Positions 1 through 6,041 are shown, numbered from the stretch's first letter. The stretch is DNA of 6,077 bases from 0-14-3-00-62-12 sp034440555 (GCA_034440555.1 JAWXCG010000199.1:1-6077), one strand, 5' to 3'. Made by a program: numbers and translations. The notes: generated by a model from the sequence alone, not told the origin.

Positions 1-1
1 A

Positions 2-1174
2 CATCGGCGTAGCGTTGCCACCATACAGATGCTGATGAATGTGTTGCTTCTCGGCGGCAACATCGGCAAGCCCGGCGCCGGGCCCTGCCCAGTACGCGGC
101 CATTCCAATGTGCAGGGCGATCGCAGCATGGGGATCTACGAAAAGCCCAGCGCAGCGTTTCTCGATCGTCTTGGTGCTGAATTCAAGTTCACGCCCCCGG
201 CTGCACATGGACACGATGTAGTGGAGACAATCAGCGCAATGCGCGCTGGATCGGTGCAGGTGTTCTTTGCTATGGGCGGCAACTTTGCGGTGGCAACACC
301 CGACACCACTACCACCACCGAAGCGCTGCGCCGCTGTGCACTGACTGCGCACGTTTCAACCAAGCTCAACCGCTCACACGTGGTGCATGGTCGCGAGGCG
401 CTGATCCTGCCTTGCCTCGGCCGTAGCGAAATCGATATGCAGGGCGATGCTGCGCAAGCAGTCAGCGTCGAGGATTCGATGAGCATGGTGCATCTCTCGT
501 CGGGCATGAAAGCACCGGCATCCGAGCAACTGCTGTCCGAACCAGCGATCGTGGCGCGACTGGCTGCGGTCACCCTGCGACACAGCAGCACAGCGTGGTT
601 GGATCTGATCGCCGACTACGATCGAATCCGCGATCGCATTGCACGCGTGATTCCTGGCTTCGAAGACTTCAATGCGCGGGTGCGCCAAAGCGGCGGATTT
701 CATTTGCATCATCCGGCGCGTGAACGCATCTTTCCGACCATCGCTGGCAAGGCCCTGCTGATTGCGCATGCGCTCGACGACGCCGGCGACCGATCGGCAT
801 CGGATACGCTGCAGCTGATGACCGTGCGCTCGCACGATCAGTACAACACCACGATCTACGGACTCGACGATCGTTACCGCGGCGTGCGTGGACTGCGTCG
901 CGTCTGTTTCATATCAGGACACGACCTGCTGCGGTTTGGATTCAACGCCGGCGATCTGGTCGATATTATTTCGATCTGGCACGATGGCGAGCGCACTGTC
1001 AGCGGATTCACCTTGGTCGAGTATGCGATTCCGCCCGGCTGCCTGGCCAGCTACTACCCGGAAACCAACGCACTGGTGCCGCTCGACCACGTCGCCGAAC
1101 GCGCCGGCACACCGGCGTCCAAGTCGATTCCAGTACGTCTGCGCGCGAGTGCCGCTGCAACCAATGCCAGCTGA
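2..1174 (+). CDS. YdeP/FdhF-family molybdopterin oxidoreductase, alpha subunit-like (3' part)
   Basis: This is the C-terminal 390 residues of a bis-MGD molybdenum oxidoreductase of the YdeP type (formate dehydrogenase alpha-like). The frame is already open at base 2, so the gene is cut by the window edge. Family members are roughly 760 residues, so about half is missing. Seen: the segment GGNIGKPGAG at residues 18-27, followed by GHSNVQGDRSMGI, is a hallmark of the molybdopterin domain. From about residue 270 there is a molydop-binding domain with RSHDQYNT (276-283) and a terminal stretch reading YYPETNALVPLDHVAERAG. The N-terminal Fe-S cysteine region, if present, lies outside. Established: E. 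coli YdeP is linked to acid resistance under EvgA, but its substrate is not settled, so a formate dehydrogenase label would be unsafe. The neighbour fdhD supplies the maturation factor such enzymes need. Cytoplasmic location is inferred from the family. Family assignment is firm; the reaction is unknown. Confidence 0.93.
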   Translation, partial: HRRSVATIQMLMNVLLLGGNIGKPGAGPCPVRGHSNVQGDRSMGIYEKPSAAFLDRLGAEFKFTPPAAHGHDVVETISAMRAGSVQVFFAMGGNFAVATPDTTTTTEALRRCALTAHVSTKLNRSHVVHGREALILPCLGRSEIDMQGDAAQAVSVEDSMSMVHLSSGMKAPASEQLLSEPAIVARLAAVTLRHSSTAWLDLIADYDRIRDRIARVIPGFEDFNARVRQSGGFHLHHPARERIFPTIAGKALLIAHALDDAGDRSASDTLQLMTVRSHDQYNTTIYGLDDRYRGVRGLRRVCFISGHDLLRFGFNAGDLVDIISIWHDGERTVSGFTLVEYAIPPGCLASYYPETNALVPLDHVAERAGTPASKSIPVRLRASAAATNAS

Positions 1175-1184
1175 GCACACTGCC

Positions 1185-1985
1185 ATGACCTCGTCGACCA
1201 TCCCGCCGCTGCGTAGTTTTCCAGCGCTGCGCGTCCACGGTGCACAGCGCCATGCATTCGACGACAGCGTCATTCAGGAGTCAGCCATCGCTCTGGTCTT
1301 CAACGGCATTGCGTTCGCGGTGATGATGGCCACGCCATGCGACCTCGAAGACTTTGCGCTCGGCTTTTCGCTGAGCGAGGGCGTCGTCGCCAGCCGTTCC
1401 GAATGGCGATTCATCGAAGCCCGCAGCGACGCGCAAGGCATCACCCTGGAGATGCATATTCCGCAGACGCGCTTCGACGCACTGCAACTGCGTCGACGCA
1501 ATCTGGCCGGCAACAGTGCCTGCGGCCTGTGCGGCGCCGAGTCTCTGCGCGCTGCGCTGCGACCACTCGCCACGGTCAAAGCGAGCGAAGCAAGATTCAG
1601 CGCCTCCGATGTCCACAATGCGCTGGATGCACTCGCCCAGGCGCAGGCGTTGAACCGGGCCAGCGGTGGCGTTCATGCCGCCGGCTTCGCGCACGAGGAC
1701 GGCCTGCTCGTGCGCGAGGACGTCGGTCGACACACTGCGTTGGACAAACTCATCGGTGCGCGCGCGCGCGCAGGTGTCGACGCAGGATTCGTCGTCATCA
1801 CTTCGCGCGCCTCCTACGAACTGGTGCACAAGACGGCCAGCGTTGGCATTGAGCTGCTCGCCAGCGTCTCGGCACCGACCAGTGCGGCCATTGAGCTCGC
1901 GCAGCAGTGCGGGCTGACGCTGATCGCGTTTGCGCGCGACCAGCGCATGAACCTTTACACGTATCCCGAACGCCTTGTCGACTAG
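1185..1985 (+). CDS. fdhD: Formate dehydrogenase accessory sulfurtransferase FdhD
   Basis: FdhD carries sulfur from a cysteine desulfurase (IscS in E. coli) to the molybdenum-bis-MGD cofactor, which is needed for formate dehydrogenase-type enzymes to work. The 266-residue product is of normal family length. Seen: the loop NSACGLCGAESL contains the CxxC pair (Cys113 and Cys116), the established sulfur-relay cysteines. The C-terminal half has the family blocks GGVHAAGF (161-168), REDVGRHTALDKLIG (177-191) and LASVSAPTSAAIELA (225-239), and ends in NLYTYPERLV. Start: ATG at 1185 has a weak GAG about 9 bases upstream. An in-frame ATG at 1164 would add seven residues and overlap the previous stop by 11 bases; both are possible. 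The gene follows the YdeP-like gene with at most 10 intervening bases, so cotranscription is very likely and that oxidoreductase is the probable client. Confidence 0.96.
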   Translation: MTSSTIPPLRSFPALRVHGAQRHAFDDSVIQESAIALVFNGIAFAVMMATPCDLEDFALGFSLSEGVVASRSEWRFIEARSDAQGITLEMHIPQTRFDALQLRRRNLAGNSACGLCGAESLRAALRPLATVKASEARFSASDVHNALDALAQAQALNRASGGVHAAGFAHEDGLLVREDVGRHTALDKLIGARARAGVDAGFVVITSRASYELVHKTASVGIELLASVSAPTSAAIELAQQCGLTLIAFARDQRMNLYTYPERLVD

Positions 1986-2100
1986 CAGCATCCAGGGTCG
2001 GTAAATGTCTGACTGTGTGTGAGCGAACGCTTGTCGCAAGACTGTTGAGCGCAGCGCCGCACGGCACTGTGTCCTCGACCAGGACCGCTGGTGGACGGGC
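1986..2100. other. Convergent intergenic gap between fdhD and the receiver gene
   Basis: This 115-base gap separates two genes that point at each other. It contains two small perfect inverted repeats. One is CTTG-TCG-CAAG at 2030-2040; the other is GTCCT-CGACC-AGGAC at 2071-2085. Neither is followed by a T run on either strand, so neither is a convincing intrinsic terminator. Nothing else recognisable is seen. Termination here may be Rho-dependent or weak, which is inference. Confidence 0.5.
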
Positions 2101-3012
2101 CTAGACAGGAATAACTCTGGGCCTGTTGTCAGTATTTTGAGTCAACGCCCGATAGCCCCGCTTTTGCAGTTGAGCGCGATCATTGTGGAAGGCACTCAGC
2201 AGTACCTTGTCCACTGTTTCATAGAACGCGGGTGCCTGCAGCGGCCGAACCAGATAAGAAGTGCAGCCGGCGTAGGCACCGCGCGCGCGGTCATAGGGAG
2301 TGGCTTGACTGGTAAGCATCAGCACCGGTGTCGAGCCTGTGTAAGGATTGTGCAGCAGTTCGCGACACAGTTGATAGCCGTCAATACGCGGCAGCTCCAC
2401 ATCCAGAAAAATCAGATCGAAGTGACGGTGCAGTGCGCTGGCGAGCGCTTCCTCGGCATCTGCCGCCTGGACGCTTTTCACCCCGATCCGAAGCAACGCA
2501 ACTTGCAGCTCGCTACGCAGTGCCTTGTCAGCATCTACAATCAGGACGGTGATCGGCGACGATTTCTCGACCCGTGCGGCTGCCAGTTCGGCACCAATGT
2601 TGCTGATCGGTGCGGGAGGTTTGACAGCCTTTTCCGAGACGGCAGCAGCCGCTACCGGTCGCGTAATCGGGCGTTCCGCGACAGATGCGGCCTGCGCGTT
2701 GACCACGTGCAGCAAGTCAACCAGCAACGACCTCCGCGATAGTCGCAAACTGCCTGAGCCGGCGAGACTATCGTCGGAAATATAGATGGGCAGCACGCCA
2801 GGGTGGCGTCCGCGCAGTCGCTGTAGCTCGTCCATTCCCGACGCTGATTGCTCGTCCACAATCACCATTTGAATGGCGCTGGCACTGGCCGGATCAACGA
2901 CTTGAAAGTTTCTGCATGCGGCAACGCCACTGTTGTTGGCGAGCACCATGTGCACCGTGCGCTGGTCGCGTGCCGACAGTCCGCACAACGCGATCTGCAG
3001 GTCAGTTTTCAT
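2101..3012 (-). CDS. Output-less response regulator with degenerate N-terminal and C-terminal receiver domains
   Basis: The 303-residue protein appears to be a single- or tandem-receiver signalling protein with no DNA-binding or enzymatic output domain. Seen: residues about 155-275 form a receiver (REC) domain, with VLIVDADKALRSEL at its first strand, the phospho-acceptor candidate Asp204 in IFLDVELPRIDG, Thr234 in LMLTSQ, and YLVRPL (253-258) at the last strand. Two usual residues are changed: the second Asp of the acidic pair is Ala161, and the invariant Lys before Pro is Arg256. Residues about 4-107 have a beta/alpha pattern resembling a second, decayed receiver, with Asp53 in MVIVDEQ. A Pro/Ala-rich linker (about 110-150) joins the halves. 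The start is ATG at 3012; a TTG at 3075 is in frame but has no ribosome site. The nearby GAAG is weak and close, so translation may be coupled to the small ORF upstream. No cognate kinase is in the window. Phosphorylation is uncertain and the partner unknown. Confidence 0.86.
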   Translation of the reverse strand: MKTDLQIALCGLSARDQRTVHMVLANNSGVAACRNFQVVDPASASAIQMVIVDEQSASGMDELQRLRGRHPGVLPIYISDDSLAGSGSLRLSRRSLLVDLLHVVNAQAASVAERPITRPVAAAAVSEKAVKPPAPISNIGAELAAARVEKSSPITVLIVDADKALRSELQVALLRIGVKSVQAADAEEALASALHRHFDLIFLDVELPRIDGYQLCRELLHNPYTGSTPVLMLTSQATPYDRARGAYAGCTSYLVRPLQAPAFYETVDKVLLSAFHNDRAQLQKRGYRALTQNTDNRPRVIPV

Positions 3013-3142
3013 ATCGCTTCGCTGCGGTTGACCACGACCGCAAGTTGACAGGCCAAAGCCGGCACGCCAAACCAATGCTGTGCCGCGTGCACAATTGCTC
3101 CGGCTGCTCTATCCCTGCAAGCCTGCCCAATGCGATGCCCAT
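3002..3142 (-). CDS. Possible small protein (46 aa) or leader ORF upstream of the receiver gene
   Basis: A 46-codon frame starts at ATG 3142 on the minus strand. GGAGGT (plus-strand bases 3150-3155) lies seven bases upstream, a near-ideal Shine-Dalgarno match that is better than that of the downstream gene. It stops at TGA 3002-3004, so it overlaps the ATG of the receiver gene by 11 bases in another frame, an arrangement typical of translational coupling. The product begins MGIALGRLAGIEQPEQ, has two cysteines and a basic C-terminal end, and has no clear membrane segment. I do not recognise it. The same frame stays open upstream to a GTG at 3247, which would give 81 residues without a visible ribosome site. 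It may be a real small protein, a leader whose translation delivers ribosomes to the receiver gene, or chance. Confidence 0.33.
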   Translation of the reverse strand: MGIALGRLAGIEQPEQLCTRHSIGLACRLWPVNLRSWSTAAKRYEN

Positions 3143-3149
3143 GTCATCG

Positions 3150-3155
3150 ACCTCC
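3150..3155 (-). promoter_or_regulatory. Strong Shine-Dalgarno (GGAGGT) for the 46-codon ORF
   Basis: On the minus strand GGAGGT matches six consecutive bases of the ideal 16S-complementary sequence and sits seven bases before ATG 3142. It is the main reason for proposing the small ORF. No other start codon on that strand lies at suitable spacing. Confidence 0.35.
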
Positions 3156-3292
3156 ATTGATATCGACGAAGACAGATTCAGTGCGTCTCGGACTGCGCGT
3201 ACCCACTTCTGTCGGAAGTGACGCAGCAAACGCGACCGAGGTGTCACGCTACGCAGTATCCAGGTTGCCGATCAGCTGGAAGAAGTAGCAGC

Positions 3293-3320
3293 TTGACTTT
3301 CCGCAACGTTCGGATATTTT
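3293..3320 (+). promoter_or_regulatory. Candidate sigma-70 promoter upstream of the SDR gene
   Basis: TTGACT (3293-3298) is a five-of-six match to the -35 consensus. After 16 bases comes TATTTT (3315-3320), a four-of-six match to -10. Transcription would begin near 3327, giving a leader of about 100 bases before GTG 3426. A second -10-like hexamer, TATAGT (3380-3385), is closer to the gene but has no matching -35. The assignment rests on motif matching alone. Confidence 0.35.
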
Positions 3321-3416
3321 CCTGCACAGTGTGCTGCACATCACAATCGCCAGTGCACCGCGCTCACATCGACTCGTTCTATAGTGCTGCCTGGCACGGG
3401 GCATGCGCTCCGGATT

Positions 3417-3424
3417 AGGAAGGG
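3417..3424 (+). promoter_or_regulatory. Shine-Dalgarno AGGAAGGG deciding the GTG start of the SDR gene
   Basis: AGGAAGGG ends one base before GTG 3426, and its AGGA core ends five bases before it. This favours GTG 3426 over the in-frame GTG at 3384, which would add 14 residues ahead of the Rossmann fold and has no comparable site. Confidence 0.65.
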
Positions 3425-3425
3425 C

Positions 3426-4361
3426 GTGGCGCAAATCGGCGAGGGAACGCAGTCGCAGAACGGCCGCAGCAGGGTATTGGTGCTAGGCGGTGCAGGATTC
3501 ATTGGCCGGCACGCGGTCGCGGCGCTGGTGGCCGCCGGTGCCGAAGTAATCGTCGGTAGTCGTCATCCGCAGCGCATTGATCATCGCCTTCCACATTCGG
3601 CGTCGGGCTGCGCGCGACGCGAAGTCCGGTTTGAGGAGCATACCGATGTTGCGCATTGGCAAACCCTGATCGCGGACGTTGATGTGGTGCTGAACTGCGT
3701 GGGAATTCTTCGCCAGCGCGGCCGTGCCACCTACCAGCGCGTGCACTTGCTGGCGCCCACCGCACTGGCCGTTGCCTGCCAGAGTCAGCGCAAACGATTG
3801 GTGCACGTTTCCGCGCTCGGCCTCAACGCGCCGGCACGCAGCCGCTTCCTTACTTCCAAACTGGCCGGAGAGCAGGCAATACGTGCAAGCGGCGCCGATT
3901 GGGTAATCGCGCGCCCATCGTTGTTGGATGGTCGCGGCGGCTACGGTGCTTGGTGGTTGCGCGCGGTATCGCGGCTACCGATATTCGCGGTGCCCGCAGA
4001 CGCACAGGGTCGCGTTGCGGCGTTGGATGTTTCCGAGCTCGGAGAGGCTCTGGCCAACTTATGTGTGCGTTCCGCCGACGCACTGCATCTGGGCAGGTCG
4101 CGTGAGTTTGATCTGGGCGGCCCACAACCCTTGTCGTTGCCCGAATACATACTTGCATTGCGACGCACGTATACGTCGCGCCCCGCCTTGTGCATACGCG
4201 TGCCAGGGTTGATCGCCCGCGCCGTGGCACATGCCTGCGATCTGCTGCACGCCACGCCGTTTTCGTTTGGCCATTGGGAGCTGCTGCGCCGGGATAACGT
4301 GCCCGTGCACAATCGTTTGCCCGAGCTGCTGGGACGAACGCCGCGGCAGGTGGGTTTGTAG
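3426..4361 (+). CDS. NDUFA9-like atypical SDR-family NAD(P)-binding protein
   Basis: The 311-residue product is an atypical extended short-chain dehydrogenase/reductase of the NDUFA9 (complex I accessory subunit)-like group. Seen: after a short polar N-terminus, RVLVLGGAGFIGRHAV (16-31) forms the first Rossmann strand and the GxxGxxG dinucleotide loop. VDVVLNCVGIL (85-95) and LVHVSALGLN (125-134) match later strands. ADWVIARPSLLDG (157-169) is the characteristic family block, and RVAALDVSELGEAL (196-209) is the matching downstream block. Anomaly: where YxxxK is usual, the protein reads FLTSK (141-145), so the catalytic Tyr is Phe while Lys145 is kept. The C-terminal part (about 255-275) is mildly hydrophobic. 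A nucleotide-binding or chaperone-like role is more likely than ordinary oxidoreduction, by inference. The start is chosen by the ribosome site. No respiratory genes are nearby, so the substrate and pathway are unknown. Confidence 0.9.
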   Translation: MAQIGEGTQSQNGRSRVLVLGGAGFIGRHAVAALVAAGAEVIVGSRHPQRIDHRLPHSASGCARREVRFEEHTDVAHWQTLIADVDVVLNCVGILRQRGRATYQRVHLLAPTALAVACQSQRKRLVHVSALGLNAPARSRFLTSKLAGEQAIRASGADWVIARPSLLDGRGGYGAWWLRAVSRLPIFAVPADAQGRVAALDVSELGEALANLCVRSADALHLGRSREFDLGGPQPLSLPEYILALRRTYTSRPALCIRVPGLIARAVAHACDLLHATPFSFGHWELLRRDNVPVHNRLPELLGRTPRQVGL

Positions 4362-4374
4362 CAGCGGCTTTTTT
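4340..4374 (+). terminator. Weak candidate intrinsic terminator at the end of the SDR gene
   Basis: GCCGC (4340-4344) can pair with GCGGC (4364-4368), which is followed at once by six T (4369-4374). An alternative stem pairs GCTGCT (4325-4330) with AGCAGC (4360-4365). The structure overlaps the stop codon. The stem is short and the loop is 19 bases, so it is weaker than a classic terminator. The T run after a GC-rich arm is the main support. Confidence 0.35.
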
Positions 4375-4417
4375 ATGAACGTGTCCGCCGCCCGCTGGAT
4401 GGCGGCTTGAGCCGGGC

Positions 4418-4423
4418 TATGAT
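4418..4423 (+). promoter_or_regulatory. Candidate -10 element for the secreted protein gene
   Basis: TATGAT matches the -10 consensus at five of six positions and lies 36 bases before ATG 4460. A 17-base spacer would place CTGGAT (4395-4400) at -35, which is a poor match. If used, the leader would be about 30 bases. The hexamer lies after the T run that may end the SDR transcript, which suits a separate promoter. Confidence 0.3.
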
Positions 4424-4459
4424 GATGCATCGCCGCCGCGCTTCGAGATCCTCCTCACC

Positions 4460-5119
4460 ATGAGTCGCACCGTCTGTTCCGCGTCTATCGCCTCGATGTT
4501 GCTCCTTGCCGGCGCGGGTGCAAGTGCCGCCACCGATCTCTCGGTCGCCATCATCACCGCTCCGCTCAGCGGATGCGCGCTCGGCCCCAGCGAAAAAGTG
4601 ACTATTCGATTGTTCAACCACGGCGACGCGTTGCCAGCGGGCTCGCGCTTTGACCTGAGCTATGTGATTGTTGGCAGCGAGCCAGTCACCGAAACCGTAA
4701 CACTGGCGACCACGCTACTGCCGACCAGTGCACTGGCGCATACCTTCGCCGACCCGGCCGACTTGTCGATCGCGGGGACTTTCCACTTTGACGCGTCGGC
4801 AAACATCGCCAATGACAGCAATCCGATGAACAACGGGTTGAGCGGTCACCTGGTGCTCAATTCGGCCCCGAGCCTGGGCGGCATGGTGACCGGTCCGGAC
4901 GCGGCTTACTCAGGCACGCTGATGCTGGCCGGGCATCTGGGCAGCGTGCGCCAGTGGGAACAGTCAACCGATGACGGAGAACGTTGGGTTGGTTTGGACA
5001 ACCCGACTGCGACGCTGGCCTTTGACGAACTGACGCACACCACCTTGTTCCGTGCCGAAGTCAAAAACGGTAGCTGTGTTCCGGCATACTCATCGTTCTG
5101 GACGGTCAATCCTCTTTAG
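4460..5119 (+). CDS. Small secreted protein with CARDB-like and Ig-like surface modules
   Basis: I recognise the architecture but not a named gene. The 219-residue product starts with a signal peptide: Arg3, a hydrophobic core around residues 8-20, and an ASA/A cleavage site near 23. There is no lipobox cysteine. Residues about 26-133 resemble a CARDB-type beta-sandwich, opening DLSVAIITAP and closing with DSNPMNNGLSGHLVL, a conserved family ending. Residues about 145-214 resemble the Ig-like repeat of large adhesins: SGTLMLAGHLGSVRQWEQST, then a strand ending in TTLFRAEVKNGSC. The mature protein has only two cysteines, 39 and 206, which could form a disulfide. Export to periplasm, surface or medium is inferred. 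Such modules usually occur as repeats in very long proteins; here there is one of each and no visible anchor. The ATG lacks a good ribosome site. Its stop overlaps that of rarD. Confidence 0.82.
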   Translation: MSRTVCSASIASMLLLAGAGASAATDLSVAIITAPLSGCALGPSEKVTIRLFNHGDALPAGSRFDLSYVIVGSEPVTETVTLATTLLPTSALAHTFADPADLSIAGTFHFDASANIANDSNPMNNGLSGHLVLNSAPSLGGMVTGPDAAYSGTLMLAGHLGSVRQWEQSTDDGERWVGLDNPTATLAFDELTHTTLFRAEVKNGSCVPAYSSFWTVNPL

Positions 5120-6015
5120 CGTTTCTGCGCAGAGCGCGCACGCCAAATGCCATCGATTGCATACAGCGCAAGCGCCAGCCAGATGCAGGAAAAGCCGATT
5201 GCCTGGATGGCACTGAATGATTCGCCCAGCAGCAGCACACCGCACAGCAGTTGCAGGCTTGGCGAAAGGTACTGAAGTATGCCGATCAGCGAAAATGGGA
5301 TGCGGCGCGCGCCATAGGCAAACCAGACCAGCGGCAAGGCGGTCAGCACTCCGCCGATCATCAGCAGGACATCGGTGCGTCCACCACTGTGCATGAATGC
5401 ACCTCCGCCGTGCCACTCCGACCAAAGCAACCAGGCCATTGCAGGCAACAGCAGGATCAGGCTTTCGATGGCCAGCCCGGCCATTGCATCGACCGCGGCC
5501 AGTTTGCGAATCAGACCATAGAACGCGAAGCTCAGCGCCAGCGATAACGCGATCCATGGCGGGCTGCCATGCATCACCGTCAACCACAGCACGCCGATCG
5601 CAGCGATGACTACTGCCACGCTCTGCACACGATTGAGTCGCTCGCGCAACACCACGACGCCGATCAGGATGCTCACCAGCGGATTGATGAAGTAGCCCAG
5701 ACTGGATTCGACCACGTGTCCGTGCGTGACCGACCAGATGAACAGACCCCAGTTCACGCTGATCAGGATGCTGCTGGCGAGCAACATCAGTCCGATGCGC
5801 GGAACGGCGAACGCCTTGCGCCACCAGCCCATCCCGTCGCTGATCAGCAAGTAGCCGACGACAAACACGCCACACCAGATCACCCGGTGCGCGATGATCT
5901 GCAGCGACGGCACCTCACGCAGCAGGTGCCAGAACAGCGGAAACACGCCCCACATTGCGTAGGCGCCGATCGCAGCCGCGAGGCCACGTCGATCAATGGA
6001 TGCTGGTTGAGGCAT
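5116..6015 (-). CDS. rarD: EamA-family transporter RarD
   Basis: RarD-type permeases are inner-membrane proteins of the drug/metabolite transporter superfamily; the physiological substrate is unsettled, despite the historical name chloramphenicol-sensitive protein. The 299-residue product is of normal length. About ten hydrophobic segments can be seen, near residues 11-32, 40-58, 73-93, 100-122, 128-148, 152-170, 180-198, 213-234, 240-262 and 266-288, forming two EamA halves. Family blocks are IIAHRVIW (40-47), ESSLGYFINPLVSILIG (103-119), and FAYGARRIPFSLIGILQYLSP (232-252). The C-terminal end is basic (RARSAQKR), as expected for a cytoplasmic tail. ATG 6015 is chosen; a GTG at 6021 would add two residues, and neither has a strong ribosome site. 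Its TAA interlocks with the TAG of the convergent secreted-protein gene. No operon partner is visible on this strand. Confidence 0.94.
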   Translation of the reverse strand: MPQPASIDRRGLAAAIGAYAMWGVFPLFWHLLREVPSLQIIAHRVIWCGVFVVGYLLISDGMGWWRKAFAVPRIGLMLLASSILISVNWGLFIWSVTHGHVVESSLGYFINPLVSILIGVVVLRERLNRVQSVAVVIAAIGVLWLTVMHGSPPWIALSLALSFAFYGLIRKLAAVDAMAGLAIESLILLLPAMAWLLWSEWHGGGAFMHSGGRTDVLLMIGGVLTALPLVWFAYGARRIPFSLIGILQYLSPSLQLLCGVLLLGESFSAIQAIGFSCIWLALALYAIDGIWRARSAQKR

Positions 6016-6041
6016 GGACACACCGTGACGGCAAGACCGCG

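Larger units (their letters stand above)
3143..3425. other. Divergent intergenic region upstream of the receiver and SDR genes
   Basis: About 280 bases lie between the leftward small ORF/receiver gene and the rightward SDR gene. The right half is locally more AT-rich and carries promoter-like elements for the SDR gene, plus the short palindrome GCACA-G-TGTGC at 3324-3334. I could not find a convincing -35/-10 pair for the leftward genes. No RNA gene, repeat array or conserved riboswitch is recognisable. Open frames here are short and lack ribosome sites, apart from the small ORF described separately. Confidence 0.55.

Noticed and set aside
304..318. Run of five Thr codons in the YdeP-like gene as a repeat tract
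   Set aside because: The codons are mixed (ACC, ACT, ACC, ACC, ACC) and short, so it is not a meaningful repeat.
888..1184. An upstream extension of fdhD to a start at 888
   Set aside because: The extra 99 codons lie over the C-terminal coding region of the YdeP-like gene and match no FdhD sequence. FdhD homology begins near 1185.
1728..1733. Thr184 within the FdhD DVGRH-ALDK block as a possible active-site change
   Set aside because: This position varies in the family, with E. coli FdhD recalled as having Val there, so it is not evidence of altered function.
1281..2039. A 252-codon open frame on the minus strand opposite fdhD
   Set aside because: It is antisense to an unmistakable FdhD, has no recognisable domain, and reflects the third-position GC bias of the real gene.
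2071..2085. Hairpin GTCCT-CGACC-AGGAC between fdhD and the receiver gene, considered as a bidirectional terminator
   Set aside because: The stem is only five pairs and there is no T tract on either strand.
4387..4406. Hairpin GCCGCC-8-GGCGGC upstream of the secreted-protein gene, considered as a terminator
   Set aside because: The six-base stem is perfect but no T run follows it. It may occur by chance in GC-rich DNA.
5124..5133. Palindrome TCTGCGCAGA near the end of rarD as a terminator for the secreted-protein gene
   Set aside because: It has no loop room and no following T run, and it lies in rarD coding sequence.
5090..5875. A 261-codon open frame on the minus strand overlapping rarD in another frame
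   Set aside because: Its product is rich in Arg, Cys and His with no hydrophobic segments or motifs, while the rarD frame has ten membrane segments and clear family blocks.
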